Origin: Nilaparvata lugens
Lineage: Eukaryota > Arthropoda > Insecta > Hemiptera > Delphacidae
Length of the DNA: 64,000 nt
Direction: 5' to 3'
Assembly: GCF_014356525.2 (NCBI RefSeq)
Contig: NC_052511.1
Coordinates: 5,247,016 to 5,311,015, forward strand
The notes under the pieces: model-generated
Database searches by the model: none
What the model was told of the DNA's origin: nothing
The model's input: the letters and a program-made list of their open reading frames with translations, nothing else
In this document: positions 34,505-48,122 of the stretch, one piece after another
How positions within the stretch are numbered: position 1 is the first letter of the stretch
How the letters are laid out: each line of letters starts with the position of its first letter
Made by a program: the position numbers and the translations under genes

Positions 34505-35060
34505 CTATATAAAGCTCTTTTTTATAGTAGCGCTCATCGAATTTAGTAGCTGTTTACCCTGTTGTCAATATTTGCAGTAGCAGAAGTCTTCGGGGTTATT
34601 TACAGTATTTAATTGGGATTTTCGTTAATAATAATTATTCTAATTATTCATTAATTAGCATTTGAACAAATGAAATTTCCAATTTATTTCCATCCATATA
34701 ATACTCTTTACTTCATGGTAGTAAACGATTTAAATTTGAAACTCGTTAAACTTAAAGTAGTTTATCTTCAAGAATATCCTTGGTAGGTAGGCGGTTTACT
34801 GAAAAACCATTATTTTGTATATTTAAAGTCTACAGATGGAAATTACTGAGATATTGCAGTTATTCAAATGTGAATGAAGTAATTTTTGTTATATTTTTGA
34901 ACAAATAAATTCCCGGGCTGACAAATAATTTTTGAAAAGTTGCGCTCATCGAATTTCCATCTAGCTGTTTACCCTGTTGCCAATATTTAATTTGCAGTAG
35001 CAGAAGTCGCCAGGGTGAATTACAGCATTTAATTTGGATTTTCGTTTAATAATAATAATA
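34505..35060. repeat. two inverted arms of the ACAGCTAGATGGAAATTCG family
   Basis: Two same-orientation partial copies (about 34520-34640 and 34905-35050) share GCTCATCGAATTT, TAGCTGTTTACCCTGTTG and GCAGTAGCAGAAGTC. Both are the reverse complement of the arm at 10150-10330. Confidence 0.65.
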
Positions 35061-35416
35061 TATCTAAAGTGGTTAATTTTGGAAAAAGCATGTCCTTCGG
35101 AGTGGGTTGCAGCTTATTTAATCTTTATTAACTTTGGATTTAATTTTTAAATATTTTTAAACTTTGGATTTAATCTTTGTTAAACTATCTTTACTGGTGT
35201 ATAGCTATCAGAAATATTTGAAAAATGTAGTGCAGATTGCAGCTCTCTATAATATCAAAAATCATCCTAGTTAAACCTTATAATGATAATTTTCCAAAAA
35301 TCAAAATAATGCTTTGAATATGACATCAACTTTGATGCCCAATAGCATGCTTCTAGAGTGAGTCTTTGTGTTACATTCAAGAGTTCTTAATCTCTCAATA
35401 GCCTACTTGCACAAGA

Positions 35417-35562
35417 GATTGCACAACAGCCGGTTAAATTTTAACCGTGATTAATTTCACGAGAACCAATCAGAGAAGACCTTCTTGATAAGACAGTTCA
35501 CAGATTGGTTCTCGTGTAATTAATCACGGTTAAAATTTAACCGGCTGTTGTGCAACCGGGCC
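35417..35562. mobile_element. foldback MITE, CCGGTTAAATTTTAACCG family
   Basis: Arms GCACAACAGCCGGTTAAATT and complement, almost perfect, ending GTTGTGCAACCGGGCC. Confidence 0.8.
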
Positions 35563-36159
35563 ATAGTCTGGCTCAGTATTATAAAAACTATCATTCAAAA
35601 TGTTCAAACTTTGTCAGACTCTGTATTGTATAAAGTACCCATATCTTTGTGCATAGTCCATCTGGAATATCCTACCTTCAAATTTGAATTCCAAAATTTT
35701 TCAAATTTATATCTTCTTATAAACGATGTTATCGAAGGTTAGCCTAGTGATGTGCTGTTTGGATCTACCGATCATCCAAATCCTTTAAAAGTCCTTCTTT
35801 GAAAAAAATGTCCTCCAAGTCCTGAAAATGATTTTTCTTTGACCTCAATGCTTTTCCTTATCAAATTAATCTTGGAAATAATTCTTTCGTGTGGACGAAA
35901 TTGAAAGCTTTTGTTTTCATGTAACTTTCTTAAGCCGAGTCGCTAAGCTCTTGCGATACTTTATCATCAAACAAGTTCTATTTGTCTTCCGTGACTTGCA
36001 GTGAGAAGTTCTGAATAATTTACTAGATTGTTTCTAGTTAATAAAAAGTTGCTTGTGTGAGAAAGTAACTGAACAAGATTTTTTTCTTTAGAAAATGAAC
36101 TCTTGAGGTTGTCACCGCTTATCTAGTACTTGAAATGACTGAATTTTTCTTATTCAATT

Positions 36160-36272
36160 TGGACATCTACCACAATTTGAAACTAAATTAGGAAATTGAA
36201 GAAGTTTTGGACAATAACCTGGTTTTTTCTTTTCCGATCATTGTATTGTTTGTGCTATCCTAATAAATAAAT
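36160..36272 (+). mobile_element. LINE/SINE 3' end with AATAAATAAAT tail, copy 2
   Basis: Matches 8695-8850 over ACTAAATTAGGAAATTGAAG and the tail. Confidence 0.5.
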
Positions 36273-36466
36273 ATAATGTATTTTAGAACTGAGGAAGTCC
36301 TGGCTTGAGAAGTCATATTTCCGGAAGTTTGTGAATTGTCACTCACAAAATAATAGAAATATACAAAGAGTATCCTTAGTTTTTCTCTCCCGGTTAGTGC
36401 TATCTACTGAAAATTATAAATAAATAGAAGCTAAATAGAAATAGTGAATCTAATTTTATTTCTTCT

Positions 36467-38183
36467 GGCGTTTCTTTTAAATGAACAATCTAGTTCATAC
36501 TACCTATTTCTTATTCTGATAATAGTATTACTACAGCATAATTATGTGATTCCTATATTATATTAATCAATTATCATGTAGCTGATAATATAAATTAAAC
36601 CTTCCGGTAGTCGCGCCCTACTCAGTCACACGAGCAGTCGCGTATTGTATTTTGTACAACATCCAATTTTCCAAGTGTTATGTACTCTGTCTACTGTCAA
36701 AACATATTAATTAATTGTATAATTACTTTTTCCATCTTCTTGGATTATTTTACGCCTATGAACATTTGGATGATTACCATTTCATAGCCCAATAAGAAGG
36801 TACATCAAGCAAAGCCATAAATTCTGTGTTATTTGTTCGTTTAAAGTCCCCGTATACAGTCTTTCCCTATCTTATGCACTGTGGCGACTAAATGGCACTT
36901 AAAGACTGAACCATTGCACGGTTGGTACTGCAACTCAGTGGAGTGATGGGGGGAAAGTTTTGGAATGCATAGGTGACTCATTCACCGACACCACCCCATT
37001 TAATAGTTTTGTACTAGTTTTTGTAATAGTTTTGACACTGTTGTACTTTTTACAACAGCGCGACAGCCCCACAGTCGTTGGGGCCATTGAAGATTCAAAT
37101 TGTATACTTATTGGCGAGGTGGAACTTCCGTCTTGGACTCCCCACCAATAAAAGTCATACGAATATATTATTATAATCATTATGAGCCTATGAAGAAATA
37201 TAATAGACTACTGTTTAATCTCAATTATGGTAATAATTTATTATCAAATCATGGTAAGATATATTTATAAATAAAAATAGAAATTAAGTGCTCTTTTTAA
37301 AATTGTTTACTCACAACATGGTTCGGCTATATGATGCCATTGAGATCTATCTTTGAGAAAGATTCAATAATTTATTAACAAGAGTCAGCAATAAATATTA
37401 TGTCAGAAATCAGATATAATGGGATGACTTGAATCAATACTAGTCATCTATATAGAAGGCGGTGGGAAAAAATTGGTAAATATACCGTCCTATCATTTTA
37501 CCACTGTCTTATTTATAACGTGAATCTTACTATTTGGTTTGAGCGATATCTGTCTTTCTATAGAAAAAGGTATTTGCCAATTTATTTGTTTGTTTCAATG
37601 TATCACAGTGGCTTGATGTATCAGACCGACTTTTATGTAATGATCGTTTATGTTTAGAATGTGCTTTTGACTTGAGAATTCGACTTGGATAGTCAGAAAT
37701 ATACAGCAATGTTCAACCATAGAGAAACAATAGCTTAAGTAGATATCCCATGGTATAGGGAATTTATGTCGCAGCTTTTACTGTTATCTCAAGCCGATTA
37801 CTGTCAATTTTTACTGTTTTGTTGACGTGGTAGTGTATGAACGGCACAATTTGAGAGACTACCAGCATCACACAGCTGCATAGGAAAGAACTACGTGAAC
37901 TATCGGCTTGGGATAACAGTAAAAGTTGCGACATAAACGCCCTATACCATGGGAAATCTACTTATGCTATTGTTTCTCTATGGTTCAACGTCTCTTATCA
38001 CACAATAAGCTTCGGTTGACGTGTGAGGCTCGTTGAACCTTTGGACCCTTGAATCCGTCCCTTTAAAATGTAACACCTCTTGTAGGTTAAGTGGAAGAGG
38101 GGCTCCTATTGCCTCATTTTCGCCCACATCACTTTTGAAATTGTTAAGTGTAAATAAAAGGCCTCTATCTATCTATCTCTTAT
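36467..38183 (+). repeat. 1.7-kb tandem duplication, copy 1
   Basis: A 1717-base unit from GGCGTTTCTTTTAAATGAAC to the (TCTA)n run near 38170. It includes CCTTCCGGTAGTCGCGCCC, a CCATAGAGAAACAATAG foldback at 37717-37984 and a retroposon-like 3' end (GGTTAAGTGGAAGAGGGG...GTAAATAAAAGGCC) before the TCTA tail. It has no credible gene. Confidence 0.85.
37717..37984. mobile_element. foldback MITE, CCATAGAGAAACAATAG family
   Basis: Arms CCATAGAGAAACAATAGCTT...ATCCCATGGTATAGGG and complement; inside duplication copy 1. Confidence 0.8.
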
Positions 38184-39890
38184 GGCGTTTCTTTTAAATG
38201 AACAATCTAGTTCATACTACCTATTCTTATTCTGATAATAGTATTACTACAGCATAATTATGTGATTCCTATATTATATTAATCAATTATCATGTAGCTG
38301 ATAATATAAATTAAACCTTCCGGTAGTCGCGCCCTACTCAGTCACACGAGCAGTCGCGTATTGTATTTTGTACAACATCCAATTTTCCAAGTGTTATGTA
38401 CTCTGTCTACTGTCAAAACATATTAATTAATTGTATAATTACTTTTTCCATCTTGTTGGATTATTTTACGCCTATGAACATTTGGATGATTACCATTTCA
38501 TAGCCCAATAAAAGGTACATCAAGCAAAGCCATAAATTCTGTGTTATTTGTTGTTTACAGTCTTTCCCTATCATACTTATGCACTGTCGCGACTAAATGG
38601 CACCTAAAGACTGAACCATTGCTCGGTTGATACTGCAACTCAGTGGAGTGATGGAGGGAAAGTTTTGGAATGCATAGGTGACTCATTCACTGACACCTCC
38701 CCATTCAATAGGTTTGTACAGCAAAAAAACTGACACTGTTGTACTTTTTACAACAGCGCGACAGCCCCACAGTCGTGAGGGGCCATTGAAGATTTAAATT
38801 GTTACTTATTGACGAGGTGGAACTTCCGTCAGGGACTTCCCACCAATAAAAGCCATACGAATATATTATTATAATCATTATGAGGCTATGGAGAATTATA
38901 ATAGACTACAACTGTTTAATCTCAATTGTGGTAATAATTTATTATCAAATCATGGTAAGATATATTTATAAATAAAAATAGAAATTAAGTGCTCTTTTTA
39001 AAATTGTTTACTCACAACATGGTTCGGCTATATGATGCCATTGAGATCTATCTTTGAGAAAGATTCAATAATTTATTAACAAGAGTCAGCAATAAATATT
39101 ATGTCAGAAATCAGATATAATGGGATGACTTGAATCAATACTAGTCATCTATATAGAAGGCGGTGGGAAAAAAAATTGGTAAATATACCGTCCTATCATT
39201 TTACCACTGTCTTATTTATAACGTGAATCTTACTATTTGGTTTGAGCGATATCTGTCTTTCTATAGAAAAAGGTATTTGCCAAATTTATTTGTTTGTTTC
39301 AATGTATCACAGTGGCTTGATGTATCAGACCGACTTTTATGTAATGATCGTTTATGTTTAGAATGTGCTTTAGACTTGAGAATCCAACTTGGATAGTCAG
39401 AAATATACAGCAATGTTCAACCATAGAGAAACAATAGCATAAGTAGATATCCCATGGTATAGGGAATTTATGTCGCAGCTTTTACTGTTATCTCAAGCCG
39501 ATTACTGTCAATTTTTACTGTTTTGTTGACGTGGTAGTGTATGAACGGCACAATTTGAGGGACTACCAGCATCACACAGCTGCATAGGAAAGAACTACGT
39601 GAACTATCGGCTTGGGATAACAGTAAAAGTTGCGACATAAACGCCCTATACCATGGGAAATCTACTTATGCTATTGTTTCTCTATGGTTCAACGTCTCTT
39701 ATCACACAATAAGCTTCGGTTGACGTGTGAGGCTCGTTGAACCTTTGGACCCTTGAATCCGTCCCTTTAAAATGTAACACCTCTTGTAGGTTAAGTGGAA
39801 GAGGGGGCTCCTATTGCCTCATTTTCGCCCACATCACTTTTGAAATTGTTAAGTGTAAATAAAAGGCCTCTATCTATCTATCTCTTATGG
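38184..39890 (+). repeat. 1.7-kb tandem duplication, copy 2
   Basis: Near-identical to 36467-38183 apart from small indels (for example around 38575-38730) and single-base changes, with its own foldback at 39421-39687 and TCTA tail. High similarity implies a recent event or a collapsed-then-split assembly. Confidence 0.85.
39420..39688. mobile_element. foldback MITE, CCATAGAGAAACAATAG family
   Basis: Duplicate of the element at 37717, inside duplication copy 2. Confidence 0.8.
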
Positions 39891-40250
39891 ATGCACTTGT
39901 TCCGCCCTATATCGCTTCAATACAAGTAGAATCACAGTCGTTTGATGTTTTAGACCGACCTCTGTATGTATTGATCCTTCAGGTTTAAATGTGCTTTATT
40001 TGACTTGAGAGTCCGTCTCGTGTAATCAGAAATATATAGCAATGTTGAACGTCTCGAATAGATACACTTTTTCACCCTATATAGCTTCAATGCAAATTTA
40101 TCACAGTGGTTGATGTTTGAAGACTGACTTTTTGTATTGATCGTTAGGTTTAGAATGTGCTTTTGACTTGAGAATCCCACTGAGAAATATACAACAATGT
40201 TGGACGTCTTTTATATATCAACTTGTTTCGCCCTATTTCGGGTGATTGAC
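39891..40250 (+). repeat. degenerate tandem copies of a GACTTGAGAATCC block
   Basis: Two further diverged copies (about 39930-40050 and 40085-40205) of the segment seen at 37601-37715 and 39300-39418, sharing TCACAGT, TTTGATGT, TAGAATGTGCTTTTGACTTG and ATATACAGCAATGTT. Confidence 0.6.
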
Positions 40251-41365
40251 GGACAGTTTGAATCGACTTGAAAGTTTTTTACTTCTATTTTTCAGTCACG
40301 AAATGAGTCTGGTCGGAATCAATACAACTGTTCTATTGTTGTTAGAATGGTCTTGACAATGGAATAAGAATTTGTTAAATCAATAGTATATTTATATTCG
40401 GGAATCGTATATTTGAAGTGTGGTACTTTGCTACTTGAAATTATGAAACACCAAGACATTAGATGTGCAAATAATGTTGTTTTTTCTTCAAGAATGTTTT
40501 GTATTTTTTTGTATTTTTCTCCCTTTTTTGTATTTTCTCCCTGTATATTTATGTTATTATAGAATCGTCTTGGAAATGGATTTAGAATTTGTAAAATCTA
40601 ATAAATTTATATATTTTTTGTTCTTAGAATGATCTTGACAATGGAATAATAATTTGTTATCTCTGTACATTCATATCTGGGCATCATGTTGGAATGAGAA
40701 GGATACTGCTATACCTCTAAAAATATTCCCATCCTGGAATATTGATCAGTTCTTGATTTAAAGTATCAAGGTCTTGCTCTATTGTGTTCACAACAAATAA
40801 ATACAAAAGAAGTTCTATACAAAACATAGTGGGCTATTCACTGTATCTAGGCCTATAGTAGGTAGTTTGTAAGTAAATTTAATCACATTGAAGTAGCATG
40901 TAGACTATATAGGCTATGGTTGAGGACCCAAGTTCCAAACGGTCTTCTTTTGTCTCCATCCTACTTGAACTGTTGATATTAATTAATGAATTTATTTTAA
41001 TTATAATAAATTTTGTTGTTATCTTGCACTTTTCCTACACAGTACTCACGGTTTTCTTGTTTGAGGGACGCGTTCAGTGGCACTGTACATGGAGTAGCGA
41101 GGTACTCCTAGATATAGTATAATTTAATATAATTCCAAATGGTATTGAAATTTGAATATTATTCATAGATTCCCCCCCATTAGAGTAATTCTATATGGAT
41201 AGATATTTGCAATTTTTCAGTCTATGATTTTAAAATAAAATCACAGCAGAATGTTCACATTTACATAGGGTTTCTTGTCCCAATCGTTGACTTTTCCAAC
41301 ATTGTCTTATAGTTGTTTCAGAAATTTTAGATTAATTTCAATTTTCAACACAAAAACTATTGAGA

Positions 41366-41490
41366 AGGAAGTGAGCATTGCTAAGGTAAATTAACTGTGT
41401 TTATGATTTTATTTTATTTTATTTTAGTACAATAAAAAACATTTCATAAACACAGTTAATTACCTTAGCAATGCTTACTTCCTTATCAAT
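41366..41490. repeat. hairpin palindrome
   Basis: AAGGAAGTGAGCATTGCTAA...ACTGTGTTTATGA is inverted as TCATAAACACAGTTAATTAC...AGCAATGCTTACTTCCTT, with a (TTTTA)n loop. Confidence 0.75.
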
Positions 41491-42100
41491 TCCATTCATT
41501 TTTTAATCCTCCAACAAGGAATCGTACAGAGAAAATATAGAATTTATAAACTCTAAAATAGATTCATCAATCTGGGGAATTATGGTATGGGTTTCAACAT
41601 TTCCTCATGCAGTGAATGCTTGCTGTAATGAAATTCCTTGCGGCTAGTAAATAATCAATCAAATTGAAGAAAATTATCGACAATATTTATGATAGTGCTA
41701 ATTCTGAATGGATGACATCATATCTAAACTTTGGTAGCCAACTTTTGAGCGTCCGTTTAATTACTATACACTACATGAAGCGTATCATGCTAATAAAGCT
41801 TACAAGTCATGAGAGTTGCTATGACATCAAAATGATTGTTCTAATAGATGTATGATTCCAACTGATTTTCATGCTTCTATTTCTCTAAATTCTATAGCTA
41901 TGTGTGGGTGATAAGGGTTTCGATTCAGGATTTGGTTCATGAATCATAACGTAAGCTAAATATATAAACTAGACAATAATTTAGCATATGAGGAATATTA
42001 TAGTAATAGATATATTCAACTTACCAAAAATTGTAGTCATTCCTTTTTTCAAACTTACGGTTAGATGCAGTCCCAAGGATTCTTGGTTAGTTGTCTCTAA

Positions 42101-42291
42101 AGCTGCGTTTACACCAAAGCTATTAACAAAATGTTAATAACTTAATCCTTATAGATTCTATTAGATTGAACATAACTTATCATACACATGATGATCATAT
42201 GTGTTTGTCAAGTTCTGTTCAATCTAATAGAATCTATAAGGATTGAGTTATTAACATTTTGTTAATAAATTTGGTGTAAACGCAGCTTTAA
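42101..42291. mobile_element. foldback MITE, near-perfect palindrome
   Basis: Arms AAAGCTGCGTTTACACCAAA...TTATTAACAAAATGTTAAT and complement, centred on CATGATGATCATATG. The low divergence between arms suggests recent insertion or gene conversion. Confidence 0.85.
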
Positions 42292-44740
42292 AATGTTAGT
42301 TTCTTACGTACAGTAAAATACTGTAGATGAGTATTCTATTTAGAAAGTTAATTCATCAAGATAATTGTAGAATGTTGATTGTTTCCGTTAGACCATGTTG
42401 GATTTTTCTGGGTATTGTATTCTAAAATTGATAGCTCCAAACACCAATAGTTGACTCTAATGAAAGTTAAATAGTAAATGATTTTATTGAAACGTCGGTT
42501 TCAAATATTATCTTATTTTCATCTTCAAACCTTCTCAGATTGCCTTACCTTATAATGATTTTGTTCTAAAATTGTAGTGTTCCATTGGAAATGTTTTTTC
42601 TCTAATTAAAATCCACTCAGCAAAAATCTCACTCAAATCCAAGAAATAATATACATGATGGAGAGTATTTTTACATTATTTACAGAAATCAAAGTTTTAG
42701 CAGAATCAAAAATTTTGTACATTTTACTAACATATTTTTAGCATGATGAACGTTTATCAAATTAGATTTCTATAATAATCTTCAATCTATTGTACCGTGT
42801 TGTATTATTCGTCACTAGCGCCCCAGTTATAGCCTAATTATTGATAGATCATTAGATAAGCAACATTCAAAGGAATACAAATCAATGATTTGAACCAAAT
42901 ATTGAGTTTTATTTTGTAGTTAAAAACGTTTGTCAGAGATGTTTTCCATTCTGCAGAATTCTAGTTGGTGATAAAATTGTTTTCTGCTACAATATTAGTC
43001 TAATATTTATAATACTGATAGATTTATTCATTGGTAACATTCATCTGCTAACTTGATATATCAAGTTTAAATTTTGAAAATCCTTTTTCTGTATGTGATT
43101 TGTTTGAAACTTTCAGTATTAGGACATAATTCTTTTAATATCACTTTGAATAATAATCTGCTTTGAACAGCTTCACTTTTTATCCAGAGTCAAAATTCAT
43201 CTTGATCTTGTTTTGAAAAATGTTGATTTGTTCCTGCCCATTCAGCGAGTCATAATAATTGTAGCTGAGGATTTTAATAATTAATACATAATAATTGGAT
43301 TCAGCCAATGAAACTGATTAAAGCTCTTCAAAGCTGAGAATTCACGTTTAATGATTTGTTATTCAAAATTACTCATACTCTTGAAAAATATGATAGTTTA
43401 GAAACTCAACTATTACTTAACTTTAATGCTTCAATAATGGTCTAAAAGCATAATGAGATCTATGATTTATGAATTAATCGTTTGGGAACCCTTTATATCT
43501 CCATTAATCTATTATTGATTGATCCTAGTCTAATCCAATCTGCTTGATAAGCTATATGGATTATTCTAATGAGTAAATGAGAAATAGACCTCATACAATA
43601 GAAATCATACATTATTTTCTCATGTATTCTGTCCAGAATGTTGAGTTATGAGCCATATTAGATTTTTTTTAATTTTTCTTCTTTGAAAAATTCATTTTCC
43701 AGTATCATACTTTAGAGAACTATCTGATCTAGATCCTGATAATTGAGATAATGTTCAGAATATCTCCTGGTATATATATAATATATTCTCCTTCCATGTT
43801 AGTATCCCAACACTTTCATGATCTAGTCAGTGAGAATAGAATGTAATAGTGCATTCTATACTCACTGAATCTAGTATGAACTGGCGAGTTGAATTTTATT
43901 ATTCTAGTTAATGTTTCTTACCAAAACAATTTGTTTTATGATAGGAGATGAATAGATTTGGTTTAGTGAATGGAGCCTAAATATCTTGATCATCTTGGAA
44001 ATGTTTGAAAATAATAATCATATTTTTAATTTTCAATAATATTCTATTATTCATTAAATCTGAATGCATCCAGCAGGAAATGATAGAATTTGTTAAGATC
44101 TTTCAATGCTTTATATTATAGTTGAATCTTGGTCTTTAAATAATTCATAGCTTGATGTGGTTTCTTATATATTTTTGTATTATCCTTCTGCCTGACTCTA
44201 ATATACTGTAATTATATATCAAGAAATAAATAAAAAAATAATATTCTGGTCGATGGAAATAATATAAAACAAACAACTCCACTTTTGTATTACTATTATA
44301 TATTTATTTCCAACACAATGTTATAATATTTATCATATTGGGTTGTGCATAACTTAATCTTTGAAGCTCAAATATATATACTTCCATTCTTGATTATATT
44401 ATTCCAATAATACTATCCAAAAATAACATCTATTTCTTTAAAATTTCAAACAATCAAAACAAGTCTCACGAGAATTACTTGACAGTTATTGTTAATTAAC
44501 TAGTACAACATTTATTTTTAAATATATTAATTGAATCTTATAACATTTAATTGATGAATGATTACATTATTGATGACTACATTAGAATAAATTCTTTGGT
44601 TACCTGCTGGTTGGAACAACGCAATCTTTCCAAGCGTTTTAAATATTTACAAAACAAAAATACAAAGCCAAAATAATAGCACATCACTGTAAATCTATGT
44701 CCGAAAATATAATTGAAATCTTATATACATATGGTTAATA

Positions 44741-45026
44741 TTTATTACGTGGGTTACAAACATTTTATAAAACTGTAGATAATACTTCGAGTTAGTCTCA
44801 TCCTTTGCTGGTGCCCCATTGGCTTCATCTCTTTTCAATTCACATCAGAGGTGGTACACATTGGTTGGGGAGAGGTACACACAATGGTAACAACGCATAC
44901 GTTACTTTCTAATCCATTCACAACAATATCGACCACAGATGCAGACTGGGGAATGGTTCTTGGTGGTAGGTAGCAGGACTTAAGCAACAGCTGGTAGCAT
45001 CAATCAGTCTATGTTGTGATACTTAC
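44741..45026 (-). other. possible 3' UTR of a microexon read-through isoform
   Basis: Read-through of the microexon adds VSITT and a TAG at 45011-45009. A stretch with higher GC than the intron around it follows to about 44800, then AATAAA at 44746-44741. This would end a protein with four repeats. It is an inference from sequence layout only. Confidence 0.3.
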
Positions 45027-45056
45027 TTGGACAGCGCCTCCGTTCTCTTCGGGGTT
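45027..45056 (-). CDS. tau: tau-family MAP, 30-nt microexon (NPEENGGAVQ)
   Basis: A 30-nt candidate microexon, phase 0 at both ends, encoding NPEENGGAVQ. It is preceded by a pyrimidine-rich tract (TTTTGTTTTTCTGTTTTC) and an AATAG acceptor, and followed by a consensus donor, CAA|GTAAGT. It would insert ten mostly acidic/neutral residues between repeats 4 and 5. If the donor is ignored the frame reads VSITT and stops at 45011-45009, giving a four-repeat protein. Local base composition from about 44800 to 45060 is richer in GC than the surrounding intron, as expected for an exon or 3' UTR. Evidence is splice signals, phase and composition only; microexons are easily mistaken. Confidence 0.5.
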
Positions 45057-46608
45057 CTATTGTCGTTGTTAATGAAAACAGAAAAACAAAATCAATGAGC
45101 AATTAATAGGTTAAATTGTTGTACTCAGAAAATTGTTAATTCAAATGAAAAAAAGTTTTATTAACAATTAAATTTCAATTAGTATGATTCATTAATGTGA
45201 TTTTTGTATTATTCAATGTAAAATAAATACATTTCTAAAATTATCAACTCCTCAAATAAATCTTGAACCAATTTGATACATCATTGAGGTAAACTCAGAA
45301 TGATACTGTAATTTATCATGGTTTTATGGGAAGAATTCTTCAAGTGGTAAAGAGCAATGTATTTATGATAAGGTAACCCGTGATTCGCAAGGGTCTAATT
45401 TGAAACTTGACGTACTAAAATTTTGAAGGATTAAAAATAGGCTTATAAACATCCTCGGTAAATTGAGAATCTATTTGTAAAATTTCAGTTAATCAGACGT
45501 GATGATGCGTCATTTGTGAATTTCCTATCCCGTACGTGTATAAGCCGATTCTTCCATTTATTATATTATAGATTGTATTGGATACACTGTAATCATTGAG
45601 GTAGAATCAGGCTGATACAGAACTTTATCACGGTTTAATGGGAGGAATTCTTCAAGTGGTAAAGAGCAATTCATTTATGGCGGACTACATCATTCTTTAT
45701 TCTCTAAATAATTGGAGAATAAGCTTTTTTATTAATTTGCTATTTTTACAAAAAGCACATCATTGAAATGATCGGGAAGGAAGAATAAGTTATTATTATT
45801 CAACATAATAATAAAGTACTGTAAGTTGATAAATCAGTAAATCATGGTGTGCAATGATAATTGATAGGACATGACATTGGGTAATAAGTCAAGGCAGAAC
45901 ATCCAAAAGGATCTCTCTGCCGATAAAAGCCATAAGAAACAATAAATAATTATATAAATATTATCAATATTTATAGTGAGGAGGAAGCTTATCCTGATAT
46001 GATAAACGGAAATTTATTTGAATTTCAAGTTATCTGTAGCCTAATTGTTTCAGTTTTGATTTTGAACTTGTTGAAATTTAGTTGCTTGATTTAATTAGAG
46101 AATTTTACTTGAGAACACTTTTCTCAATCAATCTAATGGGAATTATTGATTATATTCAAAACTATGCGCTGTTGAAACCAATAGGCCTATGTTCTTGATT
46201 TTTGAACATAATCATCTGTAAAACATATTGGAACCTGATGCAAGGAATGTAAATTCCTTCTTCTTCCTTTTATGTGGCACTACAGTAAATCGTGGGCAAT
46301 GGCCTCCAAGTAAATTATCTCTGGTAAAATACTAATTATTATTTCAAAAAATTGAATGTCATTCTGTGAGTATAAAACCTGCACTTTGATTTTTAGGGAA
46401 GTTCTTGAAATATTTCTTCTTGGCTTCAATTTCAACAGCTTTTTGCTTGAGAGTTTGGTTTTGTTTATACGTTTCCCATCAGTTATCCTATCTACTTATT
46501 GTTTCCAAAAAATATCCCTCCAAAATTGTTTTTTTTTGAATTCACAATGACCAGGCCTATGCTCGATTTTAATGCAGCTACCTGTATTTATAATAATTTG
46601 TACACTAA

Positions 46609-46968
46609 GGGTCGGTTTCCGAGCTGGGGATTTAGCTAAGTTCTAGATTTAAACAGCTGGAGTCAGAAAATTAGCTTTCCAAAACGGGGCGTAGTCGCAA
46701 TTTTTACCCATAACAGTAGTCGCAGTTTTTATTTTCTCATTTCTATAATTGGAAATGTTTTTCCTTGACGAAATTAAACATTTCTAAATAAATCAAAATA
46801 GCTGAAAATTTAAATTATTTTCTCTTTATTCTTTTTGTGTATCTAGTTTTTTGATATTTAATCCTAACGTGACTGTGACAATGACTGCGACTACGCCCCG
46901 TTTTGGAAAGCCAATTTGCTGTTAGAAGTCTAGAACTTAGCTAAATCCCGAGCTCGGAAACTGGCCCT
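46609..46968. mobile_element. foldback element (GGGCGTAGTCGCA family)
   Basis: Arms GGTCGGTTTCCGAGCTGGGG...TTTCCAAAACGGGGCGTAGT and the inverted ACTACGCCCCGTTTTGGAAA...GAGCTCGGAAACTGGCCC; about 360 bases. Confidence 0.75.
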
Positions 46969-47997
46969 ATATCTCCATTCAATTTATAATACATGAGCTA
47001 GGTTCATACATATTAAAATTTACCAGGGGTGGGGTCTAGAAGATGTATTACATGAAATTCGTTCATCTATTTAGAACCACAACACATGCTTTAAAGGGGG
47101 CATGACGATAACAATTTGCAAATCTAATTGTTGTTAACAGGAGTAAAGCATTACACCAATAACTAGGTGAAAGTGTCAGTGCAGGAAAAATAGTTCCCCT
47201 AGAATCACTGAATTTGACCTAATTTATCATGAGTGAAATTCTACTCAATTACAGTTGTAAAACTGTGTATTGATGATAGCTTTTCCATGTGCATTACTTC
47301 AGTTTAACGACAAAAAATAAAACATTTTGAAAATCATTGTTGATTAAGGAGCTTTTCTTACAGTGATCAAATAATTTTCTGAGTACAAGTGTATAAAATG
47401 AGCAACTAATTAAGCAAAAATTCCAATCTTAAAAAATATAATGAGATTTGAATGAATGGTGTAAGGATTGGTTCAGCGGATATGAATGAAACAATTGAAA
47501 TTAATAACATCCTGATAGTTCCAAGGTCAGTTTTATGACATATTTACTATACAACATGCATAATATTTTTCATGCTGTGAGGCACTCAATGCATATTTCT
47601 GCATTTTGAAATTGCATGCAAAAGAATATAAAGTACAATAAAAACGTTGGCATGCAGAATACAAGCGAAATGTAGTCTACTGAACGTGACATGACAGAAA
47701 TTGTGTACATGACAAACAAATTATTAAATAAGAACATAGGCTACTTGATTTAGTTTTAAATCTATTAATTTTTCAAGGTCGTGACTCAAATCATTGAAAA
47801 ATATTCAATTTAACTGGCAACTTATGTTGCACACATTGAAATTATCATTATTTTTTATTTCAACAAGTTAGATTTATTAAATTTGATTCATATTTTCTAA
47901 TGTTTGATAATCAATTACGTAGATACAATCAGGATAGTTATAAAAATTTGACTGACGAGTCACTGTCGATGTTGTAGAACCGTCCCATAATGATATA

Positions 47998-48122
47998 AAA
48001 ACACACATATATTGTCAAATTCTACAGTTTTATTTGGTACAGGACCATGGTTTCGTCACCACTCAGATCACATTTTCAAATAAAACTGTAGAATTTGACA
48101 ATATATGTGTGTTTTTATATCA
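47998..48122. repeat. hairpin palindrome
   Basis: AAAACACACATATATTGTCA...CTACAGTTTTATTTG and complement, around GGTACAGGACCATGGTTTCG. Confidence 0.75.

Larger units (their letters stand above)
26798..45026 (-). other. intron between microexon and repeat-5 exon
   Basis: An 18-kb repeat-filled intron of the tau gene; the sub-features listed separately account for about a third. The remaining sequence, including 30100-31200, 40260-41350 and 42300-44700, is AT-rich with no convincing exon. Confidence 0.5.

Noticed and set aside
36935..37180. Overlapping open frames on both strands in duplication copy 1
   Set aside because: They lie in repeat DNA and are not kept intact in the near-identical copy 2.
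41096..41122. Plus-strand open frame ending here (40916-41122)
   Set aside because: Short, hydrophobic and without splice or promoter context; likely chance.
42024..42090. Strong GTAAGT donors on the minus strand
   Set aside because: No matching open exon or acceptor; probably chance near a foldback.
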